Below, in pieces: positions 1-12,117 of a DNA stretch of 64,000 nucleotides. Where the stretch lies: the NCBI RefSeq assembly GCF_045679555.1, contig NC_092096.1, positions 13,912,007 through 13,976,006 on the forward strand, in the 5' to 3' direction. Made by a program: the position numbers and the translations under genes. The notes beneath the pieces were generated by a model that saw only the letters and a list, made by a program, of their open reading frames with translations, ran no database searches and was not told where the DNA came from. Position 1 is the stretch's first letter. Every line of letters starts with the position of its first letter. The stretch comes from Salvelinus alpinus (taxonomy: Eukaryota; Chordata; Actinopteri; Salmoniformes; Salmonidae).

Positions 1-3000
1 TCTAGTCTAGTCATACATCATACTGAGACCTTTAACAGACTCTAGTCTAGTCATACATCATACTGAGACATTTAACAGACTCTAGTCTAGTCATACATCA
101 TACTGAGACCTTTAACAGACTCTAGTCTAGTCATACATCATACTGAGACCTTTAACAGACTCTAGTCTGGTCATTCATCATACTGAGACCTTTAACAGAC
201 TCTAGTCTAGTCATACATCATACTGAGACCTTTAACAGACTCTAGTCTGGTCATTCATCATACTGAGACCTTTAACAGACTCTAGTCTGGTCATTCATCA
301 TACTGAGACCTTTAACAGGCTCTAGTCTAGTCATACATCATACTGAGACCTTTAACAGACTCTAGTCTAGTCATACATCATACTGAGACATTTAACAGAC
401 TCTAGTCTAGTCATACATCATACTGAGACCTTTAACAGACTCTAGTCTAGTCATACATCATACTGAGACATTTAACAGACTCTAGTCTAGTCATACATCA
501 TACTGAGACCTTTAACAGACTCTAGTCTGGTCATTCATCATACTGAGACCTTTAACATACTCTAGTCTAGTCATACATCATACTGAGACATTTAACAGAC
601 TCTAGTCTAGTCATACATCATACTGAGACCTTTAACAGACTCTAGTCTAGTCATACATCATACTGAGACATTTAACAGACTCTAGTCTAGTCATACATCA
701 TACTGAGACCTTTAACAGACTCTAGTCTGGTCATTCATCATACTGAGACCTTTAACAGACTCTAGTCTGGTCATTCATCATACTGAGACCTTTAACAGGC
801 TCTAGTCTAGTCATACATCATACTGAGACCTTTAACAGACTCTAGTCTAGTCATACATCATACTGAGACCTTTAACAGACTCTAGTCTAGTCATACATCA
901 TACTGAGACCTTTAACAGACTCTAGTCTAGTCATACATCATACTGAGACCTTTAACAGACTCTAGTCTAGTCATACATCATACTGAGACCTTTAACAGAC
1001 TCTAGTCTAGTCAAACATCATACTGAGACATTTAACAGACTCTAGTCTAGTCATACATCATACTGAGACCTTTAACAGACTCTAGTCTGGTCATTCATCA
1101 TACTGAGACCTTTAACAGACTCTAGTCTGGTCATTCATCATACTGAGACCTTTAACAGGCTCTAGTCTAGTCATACATCATACTGAGACCTTTAACAGAC
1201 TCTAGTCTAGTCATACATCATACTGAGACCTTTAACAGACTCTAGTCTAGTCATACATCATACTGAGACCTTTAACAGACTCTAGTCTAGTCATACATCA
1301 TACTGAGACCTTTAACAGACTCTAGTCTAGTCATACATCATACTGAGACCTTTAACAGACTCTAGTCTAGTCAAACATCATACTGAGACCTTTAACAGAC
1401 TCTAGTCTGGTCATACATCATACTGAGACTTTTAACAGACTCTAGTCTAGTCAGACATCATACTGAGACCTTTAACAGACTCTAGTCTGGTCATTCATCA
1501 TACTGAGACCTTTAACAGACTCTAGTCTAGTCATACATCATACTGAGACCTTTAACAGACTCTAGTCTAGTCATACATCATACTGAGACCTTTAACAGAC
1601 TCTAGTCTAGTCAAACATCATACTGAGACCTTTAACAGACTCTAGTCTAGTCATACATCATACTGAGACCTTTAACAGACTCTAGTCTGGTCATTCATCA
1701 TACTGAGACATTTAACAGACTCTAGTCTGGTCATTCATCACACTGAGACCTTTAACAGACTATAGTCTGGTCATACATCACACTGAGACCTTTAACAGAC
1801 TCTAGTCTAGTCATACATCATACTGAGACCTTTAACAGACTCTAGTCTGGTCATTCATCACACTGAGACCTTTAACAGACTCTAGTCTGGTCATACATCA
1901 CACTGAGACCTTTAACAGACTCTAGTCTGGTCATTCATCATACTGAGACATTTAACAGACTCTAGTCTGGTCATACATCATACTGAGACCTTTAACAGAC
2001 TCTAGTCTAGTCATACATCACACTGAAACCTTTAACATACTCTAGTCTTGTCAAACATCACACTGAGACCTTTAACAGACTCTAGTCTAGTCATACATCA
2101 TAGTGAGACCTTTAACAGACTCTAGTCTGGTCATTCATCATACTGAGACCTTTAACAGACTCTAGTCTGGTCATTCATCATACTGAGACCTTTAACAGGC
2201 TCTAGTCTAGTCATACATCATACTGAGACCTTTAACAGACTCTAGTCTAGTCATACATCATACTGAGACATTTAACAGACTCTAGTCTAGTCATACATCA
2301 TACTGAGACCTTTAACAGACTCTAGTCTGGTCATTCATCATACTGAGACCTTTAACATACTCTAGTCTAGTCATACATCATACTGAGACATTTAACAGAC
2401 TCTAGTCTAGTCATACATCATACTGAGACCTTTAACAGACTCTAGTCTAGTCATACATCATACTGAGACATTTAACAGACTCTAGTCTAGTCATACATCA
2501 TACTGAGACCTTTAACAGACTCTAGTCTGGTCATTCATCATACTGAGACCTTTAACAGACTCTAGTCTGGTCATTCATCATACTGAGACCTTTAACAGGC
2601 TCTAGTCTAGTCATACATCATACTGAGACCTTTAACAGACTCTAGTCTAGTCATACATCATACTGAGACCTTTAACAGACTCTAGTCTAGTCATACATCA
2701 TACTGAGACCTTTAACAGACTCTAGTCTAGTCATACATCATACTGAGACCTTTAACAGACTCTAGTCTAGTCATACATCATACTGAGACCTTTAACAGAC
2801 TCTAGTCTAGTCAAACATCATACTGAGACCTTTAACAGACTCTAGTCTGGTCATACATCATACTGAGACTTTTAACAGACTCTAGTCTAGTCATACATCA
2901 TACTGAGACCTTTAACAGACTCTAGTCTGGTCATTCATCATACTGAGACCTTTAACAGACTCTAGTCTAGTCATACATCATACTGAGACCTTTAACAGAC

Positions 3001-3768
3001 TCTAGTCTAGTCATACATCATACTGAGACCTTTAACAGACTCTAGTCTAGTCAAACATCATACTGAGACCTTTAACAGACTCTAGTCTAGTCATACATCA
3101 TACTGAGACCTTTAACAGACTCTAGTCTGGTCATTCATCATACTGAGACATTTAACAGACTCTAGTCTGGTCATTCATCACACTGAGACCTTTAACAGAC
3201 TATAGTCTGGTCATACATCACACTGAGACCTTTAACAGACTCTAGTCTAGTCATACATCATACTGAGACCTTTAACAGACTCTAGTCTGGTCATTCATCA
3301 CACTGAGACCTTTAACAGACTCTAGTCTGGTCATACATCACACTGAGACCTTTAACAGACTCTAGTCTGGTCATTCATCATACTGAGACATTTAACAGAC
3401 TCTAGTCTGGTCATACATCATACTGAGACCTTTAACAGACTCTAGTCTAGTCATACATCACACTGAAACCTTTAACATACTCTAGTCTTGTCAAACATCA
3501 CACTGAGACCTTTAACAGACTCTAGTCTAGTCATACATCATAGTGAGACCTTTAACAGACTCTAGTCTAGTCATACATCATACTGAGACATTTAACAGAC
3601 TCTAGTCTGGTCATACATCATACTGAGACCTTTAACAGACTCTAGTCTAGTCATACATAATGCTAAGACCTTTAACAGACTCTAGTCTAGTCATACATCA
3701 TAATAAGACCTTTAACAGACTCTAGTCTAGTCAAACATCACACTTAGACCTTTAACAGACTCTGGTCA
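1..3768. repeat. 40-bp minisatellite, about 94 copies
   Basis: Head-to-tail 40-bp units beginning tctagtctagtcatacatca, almost without length change. Variation sits at a few positions: tcatac/tcattc/tcaaac, tctagtctag/tctagtctgg, gagacc/gagaca. A block of about 1.08 kb (1021-2100) recurs at 2461-3540 with the same variant pattern, a spacing of 1,440 bp or 36 units, so the array has also grown by large block duplication. The window starts inside it, so its left end is unknown. It ends where a Tc1-like element begins. No coding potential; probably intronic or upstream of the ptprb exons. Confidence 0.97.
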
Positions 3769-3879
3769 TACAGTGCATTCGAAAAAATTCAGACCCCTTG
3801 ACTTTTTCCACATTTTGTTACATTAAAGCCTTATTCTAAAATCGATTAAATAAATAAAAAACTCATCAATCAACACACA

Positions 3880-4145
3880 ATACCCCATAATGACATCACA
3901 ATACCCCATAATGACATCGCAATACCCTATAATGACATCACAATACCCCATAATGACATCCCAATACCCCATAATCACATCACAATACCCCATAATGACG
4001 TCACAATATCCCATAATGACATGACAATACCCCATAATGACATCACAATACCCCTTAATGACGTCACAATACCCCATAATGACATCACAATACCCCCATA
4101 ATGACATCACAATACCCCATAATGACATCACAATACCCCCATAAT
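3880..4145. repeat. 20-bp subterminal array inside Tc1 copy
   Basis: About 13 copies of a 20-bp unit (accccataatgacatcacaa) with small changes. The same motif is expanded at the other end of this element (tcattatggggtattgtg) and in the two other Tc1 copies of this window, so the sequence is intrinsically prone to expansion. Confidence 0.9.
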
Positions 4146-4398
4146 GACAAAGTGAAAACAGGTTTTTAGATATTTTAGCAAATGTATTAAAAATAAAAAA
4201 CAGAAATATCCTTTGCTATGAGACTTAAAATTGAGCTCAGGTGCATCCTGTTTCCATGATCATCCTTCAGATGTTTCTACAACTTGATTGGAGTCCACCT
4301 GTGGTAAATTCAATTGATTGGACATGATTTGGAAAGGCACACATCTGTCTATATAAGGTCCCACAGTTGACAGTACATGTCAGAGCAAAAACCAAGCC

Positions 4399-5382
4399 AT
4401 GAGGTCAAAGGAATTGTCTGTAGAGCTCCGAGACAGGATTGTGTCGAGCCACAGATCTGGGGAAGGGTACGAAAACATTTCTGCATCATTGAAGATCCCC
4501 AAGAACACAGTGGCCTCCATCATTCTTAAATGAAAGACATATGGAACCACCTAGACTCTTCCTAGAGCTGGCCGCCCGGCCAAACTGAGCAATTGGGGGA
4601 GAAGGCCCTTGGTCAGGGAGTTAACCAAGAACCCGATGGTCACTCTGACAGAGCTCCCGAGTTCCTCTGTGGAGATGGGAGAACCTTCCAGAAGGACAAA
4701 CATCTCTGCAGCACTCCACCAATCAGACCTTTATGGTAGAGTGGCCAGACGGAAGCCACTCCTCAGTAAAAGGCACATGACAGCCTGCTTGGAGTTTGCC
4801 AAAAGGTACCTAAAGACTCTCAGACCATGAGAAACAAGATTCTCTGGTCTGAAGAAACCAAGTTTCTGAATGCCAAGCGTCACCTCTGGAGGAAACCTGT
4901 TACCATTCCAATGGTGAATAATGGTGGTGGCAACATCATGCTGTTAGGATGTTTTTCAGCGGTGGAGACTAGTAAGGATAGAGGGAAAGATGAATGGAGC
5001 AAAGTACAGAGAGATCGTTAATAAAAACCTGCTCCAGAGCGCTCAGGACCTCAGACTGGGGCGAAGGTTCACCTTCCAACAGGACAATGACACTAAGCAC
5101 ACAGCCAAGACAATGCAGTAGTGGCTTCGGGACAAGTCTCTGAATGTCCTTGAGTGGCCTAGCCAGACCCCGGACTTGAACCTGATTGAACATCTCTGGA
5201 GAGACCTGAAAATAGCTGTGCAGCGACACTCCCCATCCAACCTGACAGAGCTTGAGAGGATCTGCAGAGAAGAATGGGAGAAACTCCCCAAATACAGGTG
5301 TGCCAAGGTTGTAGCATTATACCCAAGAAGGCTCGAGGCTGTAATCGCTGACAAAGATGCTTCAACAAAGTACCGAGTAAAG
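4399..5382 (+). pseudogene. Tc1-like transposase pseudogene
   Basis: Recognisable Tc1 transposase in pieces. It starts at an ATG followed by SKELSVELRDRIV, the usual helix-turn-helix start of salmonid Tc1 proteins, and meets a stop at about 4530. Other-frame fragments follow: VTLTELPSSSVEMGEPSRRT from 4645, ILWSEETKF from 4839, and the C-terminal [16 protein letters not shown] from 5179. The first catalytic Asp region reads SEETK where active copies have SDETK, so a DDE residue is lost as well as the frame. No function is expected. Confidence 0.9.
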
Positions 5383-5469
5383 GGTCTGAAAACTTATGTA
5401 AATTTGATCATTTCCGTTGTTTTCTTAAAATAAATTTGCAGACATTTTGGGAAAAAAATGTTTTTGCTT

Positions 5470-6180
5470 TGTAATTATGGGGTATTGTGTGTAGATTGAT
5501 GAGGCTGTAACGTAACAAATCATTTAGAAGTCATTATGGGGTATTGTGTGTAGATTGATGAGGCTGTAACGTAACAAATCATTTAGAAGTCATTATGGGG
5601 TATTGTGGGTAGATTGACGAGGCTGTAACGTAACAAATCATTTAGAAGTCATTATGGGGTATTGTGGGTAGATTGACGAGGCTGTAACGTAACAAATCAT
5701 TTAGAAGTCATTATGGGGTATTGTGTGTAGACTGATGAGCCTGTAACGTAACAAATCATTTAGAAGTCATTATGGGGTATTGTGTGTAGACTGATGAGGC
5801 TGTAACGTAACAAATCATTTAGAAGTCATTATGGGGTATTGTGTGTAGACTGATGAGGCTGTAACGTAACAAATCATTTAGAAGTCATTATGGGGTATTG
5901 TGGGTAGATTGACGAGGCTGTAACGTAACAAATCATTTAGAAGTCATTATGGGGTATTGTGGGTAGATTGATGAGGCTGTAACGTAACAAATCATTTAGA
6001 AGTCATTATGGGGTATTGTGGGTAGATTGACGAGGCTGTAACGTAACAAATCATTTAGAAATCATTATGGGGTATTGTGGGTAGATTGATGAGGCTGTAA
6101 CGTAACAAATCATTTAGAAGTCATTATGGGGTATTGTGGGTAGATTGATGAGGCTGTAACGTAACAAATCATTTAAAAAG
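5470..6180. repeat. 59-bp tandem array near the Tc1 right end
   Basis: About 12 copies of a 59-bp unit that includes gtaacgtaacaaatcattt and tcattatggggtattgtg. The unit is Tc1 subterminal sequence. Neighbouring copies differ by one or two bases (tgtgtag/tgggtag, gatgag/gacgag). Confidence 0.93.
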
Positions 6181-6214
6181 TCAAGCGGTCTGAGTACTTT
6201 CCCAATGCGTTGTA

Positions 6215-6825
6215 CATCATACAAAGCTCCGCCCCTTTCTGGGCGCAATGCCCTCCATCAGCTGGAACATCACTTCTTATCTAGAGCTATTTTAACACAG
6301 AAAACATTTAGATAACACCGTGGCGTTTAGATCATCCGCGGCTAGAGGTATCATACTAACATTTAAACTAATTAGAAGACAATAAATGAATGCATCCTGG
6401 TCGTTCCAATGTGACTGTAGACATGAGGAAGTCTACTCTCATTGTCTGTGAAATCAGCCACAAAAAGGTGGTTGCTCTATGCCATGTTAATACGTCCTAC
6501 CAAATACAATGACATTCTGGCATTCCAGAATGTCATTGTTCTATTCTGTCAGTACCACCACAGGAGTGGCTCGTTAACTTACCACTGTACCCACCCAAAT
6601 GGGCGCCTACCCGCCTGGGATAGGGAGTCAGGGCTCGCCTCCTGCCCCCTCCCCACCCATCTAAAAGGTCCTCTTTTTCTCCTCTCTCGCTTCCCATCAT
6701 CCCCTCCCAGCGGGCTAGCGGGGGCTCGTGGGCCTGACCGGGGCTGAAGCCGTGGCCAGAGAACTTTAAACAGCCATGAAACAATCCTATCTACTTCCGC
6801 CATCTCCACCACGCACCCCTCTACT
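6215..6825. other. Non-coding spacer, probably intron
   Basis: No exon recognised. Short open frames lack any domain or codon pattern. It holds one clean 15-bp inverted repeat (6506-6520 with 6525-6539, loop catt). Confidence 0.6.
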
Positions 6826-7157
6826 GGTCTGTTCTCAGAGTTTCTCTACTGGTCTGTTCTCAGAGTCTCTCTACTGGTCTGTTCTCAGAGTCTCTCTACT
6901 GGTCTGTTCTCAGAGTCTCTCTACTGGTCTGTTCTCAGAGTCTCTCTACTGGTCTGTTCTCAGAGTCTCTCTACTGGTCTGTTCTCAGAGTCTCTACTGG
7001 TCTGTTCTCAGAGTCTCTCTACTGGTCTGTTCTCAGAGTCTCTCTACTGGTCTGTTCTCAGAGTCTCTCTACTGGTCTGTTCTCAGAGTCTCTACTGGTC
7101 TGTTCTCAGAGTCTCTCTACTGGTCTGTTCTCAGAGTCTCTCTACTGGTCATCAGTC
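6826..7157. repeat. 25-bp minisatellite, about 13 copies
   Basis: Units of 25 bp (gtctgttctcagagtctctc plus tactg), with two 23-bp variants that shift the frame. Open frames across it are repeat artefacts. Confidence 0.95.
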
Positions 7158-7312
7158 TCTGTGTAGTTTAATGTACCACCACACCTCTGATGAGACATAG
7201 TATAACAGTCCCAGTCATTCCTCTCAGAGAGTGAAGACCTGTAGCTCCGTCTACTGTCTGTGAAGATCTGCCTGCTGTCCTTCCTCTCCTAACGAAACAT
7301 TGTGTCACAGCG

Positions 7313-7940
7313 TTGTTCATCAGTCATTCCCCTGACCTGTCATTCCCCTGTCCTGTCATTCCCCTGGCCTGTCATTCCCCTGGCCTGTCATTCCCCTGTC
7401 CTGTCATTCCCCTGTCCTGTCATTCCCCTGACCTGTCATTCCCCTGTCCTGTCATTCCCCTGACCTGTCATTCCCCTGTCCTGTCATTCCCTGTCCTGTC
7501 ATTCCCTGACCAGTCATTCCCCGACCCGTCATTCTCCTATCCTGTAATTCCCCTCACCTGTCATTCCCCTGACCAGTCATTCCCTGTCCTGTCATTCCCC
7601 TGACGAGTCATTCCCCTGACCAGTCATTCCCCTGACCCGTCATTCTCCTATCCTGTAATTCCCCTCACCTGTCATTCCCCTGACCAGTCATTCCCTGTCC
7701 TGTCATTCCCCTGACGAGTCATTCCCCTGACCAGTCATTCCCCTGACCAGTCATTCCCCTGACCTGTCATTCCCCTGACCAGTCATTCCCCTGACCTGTT
7801 ATTCCCCTGACCTGTCATTCCCCTGACCAGTCATTCCCCTGACCAGTCATTTCCCTGACCTGTCATTCCCCTGACCTGTCATTCCCCTGACCTGTCATTC
7901 CCTGACCTGTCATTCCCCTGTCCTGTCATTCCCCTGACCT
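7313..7940. repeat. 16-bp minisatellite (cattcccctgacctgt), about 38 copies
   Basis: Pyrimidine-rich units of 15-16 bp with cctgac/cctgtc and cctgt/ccagt variants. A block from about 7530 recurs from about 7650. No coding content beyond repeat read-through. Confidence 0.94.
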
Positions 7941-8096
7941 ACTACATCATTCTCTGTGTAGTTCTGCCTAGCACCACTCCTCTGGCGATGATGTTGTCTA
8001 ACAGTTATTATTTTGACCATCTAACGTGTCTGTTATGTAGCCATTGTTATGACAGGGATCTGACATTGTGATGCTTTTGGATCAGATTTTGAAAAA

Positions 8097-8945
8097 TAAA
8101 CTCAGCAAAAAAAGAAACGTCCCTTTTTCAGGTTCCTGTCTTTCAAAGATCATTTCAAGGATCGGTACATCTGAACATCACTCCTGCGGGACAGGTACAG
8201 GATGGCAACAACAACTGCCCGAGTTACACCAGGACTGTCCACAATCCCTCCATCAGTGCTCAGACTGTCTGCAATCCCTCCGTCAGTGCTCAGACTGTCC
8301 ACAATCCCTCCGTCAGTGCTCAGACTGTCCACAATCCCTCCGTCAGTGCTCAGACTGTCCACAATCCCTCCGTCAGTGCTCAGACTGTCCACAATCCCTC
8401 CGTCAGTGCTCAGACTGTCCACAATCCCTCCGTCAGTGCTCAGACTGTCCACAATCCCTCCGTCAGTGCTCAGACTGTCTGCAATCCCTCCGTCAGTGCT
8501 CAGACTGTCTACAATCCCTCCGTCAGTGCTCAGACTGTCCACAATCCCTCCGTCAGTGCTCAGACTGTCCACAATCCCTCCGTCAGTGCTCAGACTGTCC
8601 ACAATCCCTCCGTCAGTACTCAGACTGTCCGCAATCGGCTGAATGAGTAACATCTCACAGCGAGAACTGGCAAATCTGTTGCAGTCAACGAGGAGGAGAT
8701 GCACTGCAGTACTTAATGCAGCTGGTGGCCACACCAGATACTGACTGTTACTTTTGGTATTGACCCCCCCCTTTGTTCAGGGACACATTATTCCATTTCT
8801 GTTAGTCACATGTCTGTGGAACTTGTTCAGTTTATGTCTCAGTTGTTGAATCTTGTTATGTTCATACAAATATTTACACATGTTAAGTTTGCTGAAAATA
8901 AACGCAGTTGACAGTGAGAGGACGTTTCTTTTTTTGCTGAGTTTA
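8097..8945. mobile_element. Tc1-like element with perfect 25-bp TIRs, internally collapsed
   Basis: The two ends (8098-8122 and 8920-8944) are perfect inverted copies over 25 bp, containing actcagcaaaaaaagaaacg and its complement. TA flanks each end. This terminus is familiar from salmonid introns. Only the first part of the transposase region survives (around 8202: MATTTARVTPG) and most of the remainder is gone. A 30-bp stretch of the surviving coding region has expanded into an array (8226-8637). The element cannot encode transposase and would depend on a full copy elsewhere to move. Confidence 0.88.
8226..8637 (+). repeat. 30-bp coding-derived minisatellite in Tc1 element
   Basis: About 13-14 copies of a 30-bp unit (cagtgctcagactgtccaca plus atccctccgt). 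It lies where Tc1-like transposase would continue. Because 30 is a multiple of 3, the frame stays open and would give a decapeptide repeat such as QSLRQCSDCP. This is expanded transposon sequence, not a host gene. Confidence 0.93.
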
Positions 8946-9081
8946 GTTGAAGAACTTGTTTGCTTGAATATCAAAAATGTACCTGTTCTTTATAAGTGAA
9001 TTGTCAACTTGACTTTTGTTTAAACTTAGCTTGATGTATGGTATCTTGTTTCAGTCACTGACAGCCCATTCTATCTCTCAG

Positions 9082-9339
9082 GTCCATCCACAGTCAGAGG
9101 CCTACAGGTATCAGAGACCTCAGACAGCCTGGGAGTTTCCTGGCAGCCTGGCCCAGGGAGGACTGAGCGCTTCAGGCTACTGCTGACCGACCAAGTGGGT
9201 GTGGTGAGGAACCTGACTCTGGAGAGCACCGCTAAAGACTACACTGTCACCGACCTGGTCCCAGGGCGCGTGTATAACATCACCATGGTGACGGAGGCAG
9301 GGGGACGCCAGAGTACCACCTCAAGACAAATACAGACAG
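9082..9339 (+). CDS. ptprb: ptprb FN3 exon 1 of window
   Basis: One complete fibronectin type III domain (86 codons) in a single exon of the extracellular part of receptor tyrosine phosphatase beta. It starts after tctctcag and ends at acag/gtaagg, phase 1 at both ends. Visible FN3 marks are the strand-B tryptophan in GVSWQPG and the strand-F signature LVPGRVYNITMVTEAG. Two N-glycosylation sequons (NLT, NIT) fit an extracellular domain. It begins G-P-S-T where the sister exons begin V-P. No earlier exon of the gene is visible in the first 9 kb, so more N-terminal domains lie outside the window. Assignment to ptprb rests mainly on the later, better matching exons in the same series. Confidence 0.88.
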
Positions 9340-10349
9340 GTAAGGATTCAGTCGTGATGTGGGATTCGTTGGAACGGACTCTCCTTAGATGACGTCAGCC
9401 TCTGTAACAGCAACGTAACATCTGTTAGAGTCGTCACATTATTTAGACATAGAAATTGACCAGACTCCAGGAAAGCTCTTCGGTGATCAGATATTTATTT
9501 TAAGCTTTGAGCTTCTCACATAGTCATCAGCCCACACGAATAATGGGATAGTGAGTATATGAGAAGACGCCAACCTCTCCTCTGATCCCTGCATCCTGTG
9601 GTTCTGAGTGTATGGGAAAGACTGAGTGTCAGGGTCTGGTATGGACACAAGGGCCAAGCCTGCTTTCTTTCCTAACAGAGTCCCTACCCCCCCCAAGCCT
9701 GTGTTAGTCTTTAACTGTCCGGGATCGGTGTGAATTTTCCACAATATATTCAGCCGTCGTAAACCTCCGCCTTAGACTGACTGTATTTATTGGTATATTA
9801 GCATCACCATTAGCTTTATCAGAAGCAGCAGCTACTCTTCCTGGGGTCCACAAAAATCACAAAACACTGATACGCTGATTGACAAGAACAGTCACACATG
9901 TGACCGACCGGCTTGATTCGGGTCTGATGTAGCAAAATTTGAAATTGTGTTTTTTTTTTTTTTTACATTGGATAAAAGTAGAGACTCGGAGCTATAAAAT
10001 GGTATATCTGTCACGCCCTGATCTGTTTCACCTGTCTTTGTGCTTGTCTCCACATTGTTACTTCACACGGCCTGCACTTGATTCCTGATAATATCATACA
10101 CCGCAGTTGAGGAACATTGGGAAAGTAATTCTGCTTTGAAAGTTGATAAACTCTTAACCTCACGTTTGAGAAAATTGCCCTTGAATGTTTTGGTTCATCT
10201 ACTGGAGAGCTCTTCTTTGTCTCCACCCATTCAGCGTTGTCCACATCCTCCAAAGCCTTAGCCCCACCCATGTCTTTAAGGATTCACATGTGAATCCATG
10301 TATTAAACAACCAAAGATTTCAAGACTAAAGGCTGGTTTAATTTAATTT

Positions 10350-11000
10350 AATCTGGAGTGCCAGAGTGTGCTCTGGGCGTTTGTAAACTCAGAGCGTTGT
10401 CAGATTGTCCATTTGTATATTCAGAGTGTTTTTTCTCTCGGAACATTCAGAGCGCACCCTGGACGCTCTGGCCGAGGAGTAGGGTTGTTCTGACCTCACA
10501 ACGACAGTCAAACACCCAAGCTAACTGGCTAATGTTGGCTAGCTTGCTAGCTACTTCCTGTACAAATGAGAGAACACCTCACTCTGACCATTTTACTCAC
10601 CCTAGCAGAGCTGGTTAGGCTGTTTTCATGTTATCCAAAGTGGAGACTGCAACTGTTCTGCTGGCAACAATTTAATTACGCTTTTTAGCCAACGTTTACT
10701 GACACCGGTGTTTGTAAATTCGTCAGTTATTCTGCGCTTTGGCACACAGACGAGAGTGCTCTGAAATCATAGTAGATATCCAGAGCGAATTTACCAGCTA
10801 GGTCTATCGACAGTTGTCGCAGTGACATCATGAATATTCTCTTGAAATGGTTACTTACGTAGTGGAGTCTTTTGTTTAGACACGTAGCTAGCTAGCTAAA
10901 CAATGAACCATGATCCCAACTCATACCGTTACTACCCTGCATGAATCTGCAGGTAGCTAACAAACCAGGTTCAACGTTAGCTAGTTAACATTAGGCTATA
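10350..11000. repeat. Dispersed repeat, possibly hAT-like non-autonomous element
   Basis: The stretch with gagtgccagagtgtgctctg and gctctggccgaggagtaggg looks like a well-known salmonid interspersed repeat, often found in introns. I cannot define its ends or inverted repeats from this copy, so the class is a guess. Confidence 0.45.
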
Positions 11001-11011
11001 ATTTTTTTTGT

Positions 11012-11470
11012 TATAGAGCCAACAAGATTGGAGAAGTAGTATTCCCATACATCTCTCTTTTGGACAGATAATTCTTTGTGCTGTTGTTTGTTTAGTGTTT
11101 TCCCAGAAGTGGTTAGTCTATGGATTCTTCAATTACATTAAGCAGATTTCTGACGTGCTGTTCCTTCTTTTTCCGTAGTGTATTTCTGTATTGTTTTAGT
11201 GATTCACCATAGTGAAGGCGTAGGCTCAGGTTTTCTGGGTCTCTGTTTTTGGTTGGGCAGGTTTCTCAATTTCTTTCTTAGGTTTTTGCATTCTTCATCA
11301 AACCATTTGTCATTGTTGTTAATTTTCTTATGTTTTCTGTTTGACATTTTTTTATTTGATAGGAAAGCTGAGAGGTCAAATATACTGTTTAGGTTTTCTA
11401 CTAATAGTGAAGTTTACACCTTCACTATTACAGTGAAACATTTTGTCCAAGAAGTTGTCTAAAAGGGATT
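11012..11470 (-). mobile_element. Degraded LINE fragment
   Basis: The reverse strand gives interrupted LINE-like peptide such as KWFDEECKNLRKKLRNLPNQ, then after stops KRDVWEYYFSNLVG, similar to the linker between endonuclease and reverse transcriptase in fish non-LTR elements. Stops and frame changes show a dead, 5'- and 3'-truncated copy. Clade not determined. Confidence 0.5.
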
Positions 11471-11850
11471 GAATTTGTCTCTCTCCCTCTCTCTCCCTCC
11501 CACCTCTCTCTTCCTCTCCCTCCCCCTGTCTCTCTCGCTTACATCTCTCCCTCCCTCCCTCCCTCTTGCTCTCTCTCTCTCCCTCTATCTTTCTCTACCC
11601 CCCTCTATCCCCTCTCTCTCTCCCTCTCTCTCTCCTCTCACTCCCTCCCCCCTGTCTCTCTCCCCTCTCTCCCCTCCCTCTCTGTCTCCCTCCCCCTCTA
11701 TCGCTCTCTCTCCCTCTCCCTCCCCTCTCACTCTCTCCCTCTCGCCTCTCTCTCCCTCCCACCCTTCCCTCTCTATCCTCCCCTCCCTCCCCCTCTCCTC
11801 CCCTCTCTCCCTCCCCCTACCCCTTTCTCTCTCCCCTCTCTCTTCCTCTC
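11471..11850 (+). repeat. Pyrimidine-rich (CTCTCC)n tract before exon 2
   Basis: About 380 bp of almost pure C and T leading into the acceptor cttcctctccag of the next exon. It is both low-complexity repeat and a greatly enlarged polypyrimidine tract. Confidence 0.93.
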
Positions 11851-11853
11851 CAG

Positions 11854-12117
11854 TGCCCTATGCCGTCTCCAACCTGAAGCTAGAGAACAATAACACCCAA
11901 GACAGTTTGAGGGCATCATGGAGTCAACCCCAGGGTGATGTGGACTCTATAGTGGTGACCCTGTCCTCGTCTGGAACCCCCCCTCTGGAGAAGACCCTGT
12001 CATCTGACACCACAAAGGCCCTCTTTCACCAGCTGACACCCGGACGGACCTATCAGGTGTCTGTCGCCACCAAGAGCGGAGAGCTCTCCAACCAATCAAC
12101 TGCCTCGGCTAACACAG
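11854..12117 (+). CDS. ptprb: ptprb FN3 exon 2 of window
   Basis: Single-exon FN3 domain, 88 codons, phase 1-1, bordered by ctccag and acag/gtgaca. It starts V-P-Y-A-V, the usual V-P-x-x-V start of this family. It shows the strand-B Trp (RASWSQPQGDVDS) and the strand-F signature LTPGRTYQVSVATKSGEL. Sequons at NNT and NQS. The strand-C position, usually Tyr in the sister domains (GDVDxY), is Ile here (GDVDSIVV), the weakest match of the series at that place. Extracellular; part of the rod-like ectodomain. Confidence 0.93.

Larger units (their letters stand above)
3769..6214 (+). mobile_element. Tc1/mariner-like transposon, inactive, with internal arrays
   Basis: The left end reads tacagtgcattcg...ttcagacccc and the right end is its inverted relative, ...gtctgagtactttcccaatgcgttgta. 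TA dinucleotides flank it as Tc1 target duplications. It carries a broken transposase (4399-5382). At about 2.4 kb it is longer than the usual 1.6 kb, because a 20-bp motif (ccataatgacatcacaata type, 3880-4150) and a 59-bp motif (5470-6180, about 12 copies) expanded inside the terminal regions. The copy is old: many substitutions and several frame breaks. Confidence 0.93.
9340..11853 (+). other. Intron 1, filled with dispersed repeat fragments
   Basis: The donor is gtaagg and the acceptor cttcctctccag. It holds a fragment with cagcagctactcttcctggg (about 9785-9860), common in salmonid introns and seen again at about 40300. A piece starting tcacgccctgatctgtttc (from 10013) resembles salmonid retroelement sequence. 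A long AT-rich repeat with agctagctagct motifs (about 10350-11000) and a LINE-like fragment (11012-11470) follow, then a pyrimidine tract from 11471. I see no exon. Confidence 0.7.

Noticed and set aside
1..3768. CRISPR-like regular repeats
   Set aside because: Head-to-tail 40-bp units without unique spacers, in a vertebrate genome: a minisatellite.
6442..6812. Short open frames of 77-101 residues
   Set aside because: No splice context, no domain and no codon signal; they overlap on both strands.
8068..8734. Frames resembling a repeat protein on both strands
   Set aside because: Transposase-derived 30-bp array inside a Tc1-like element.
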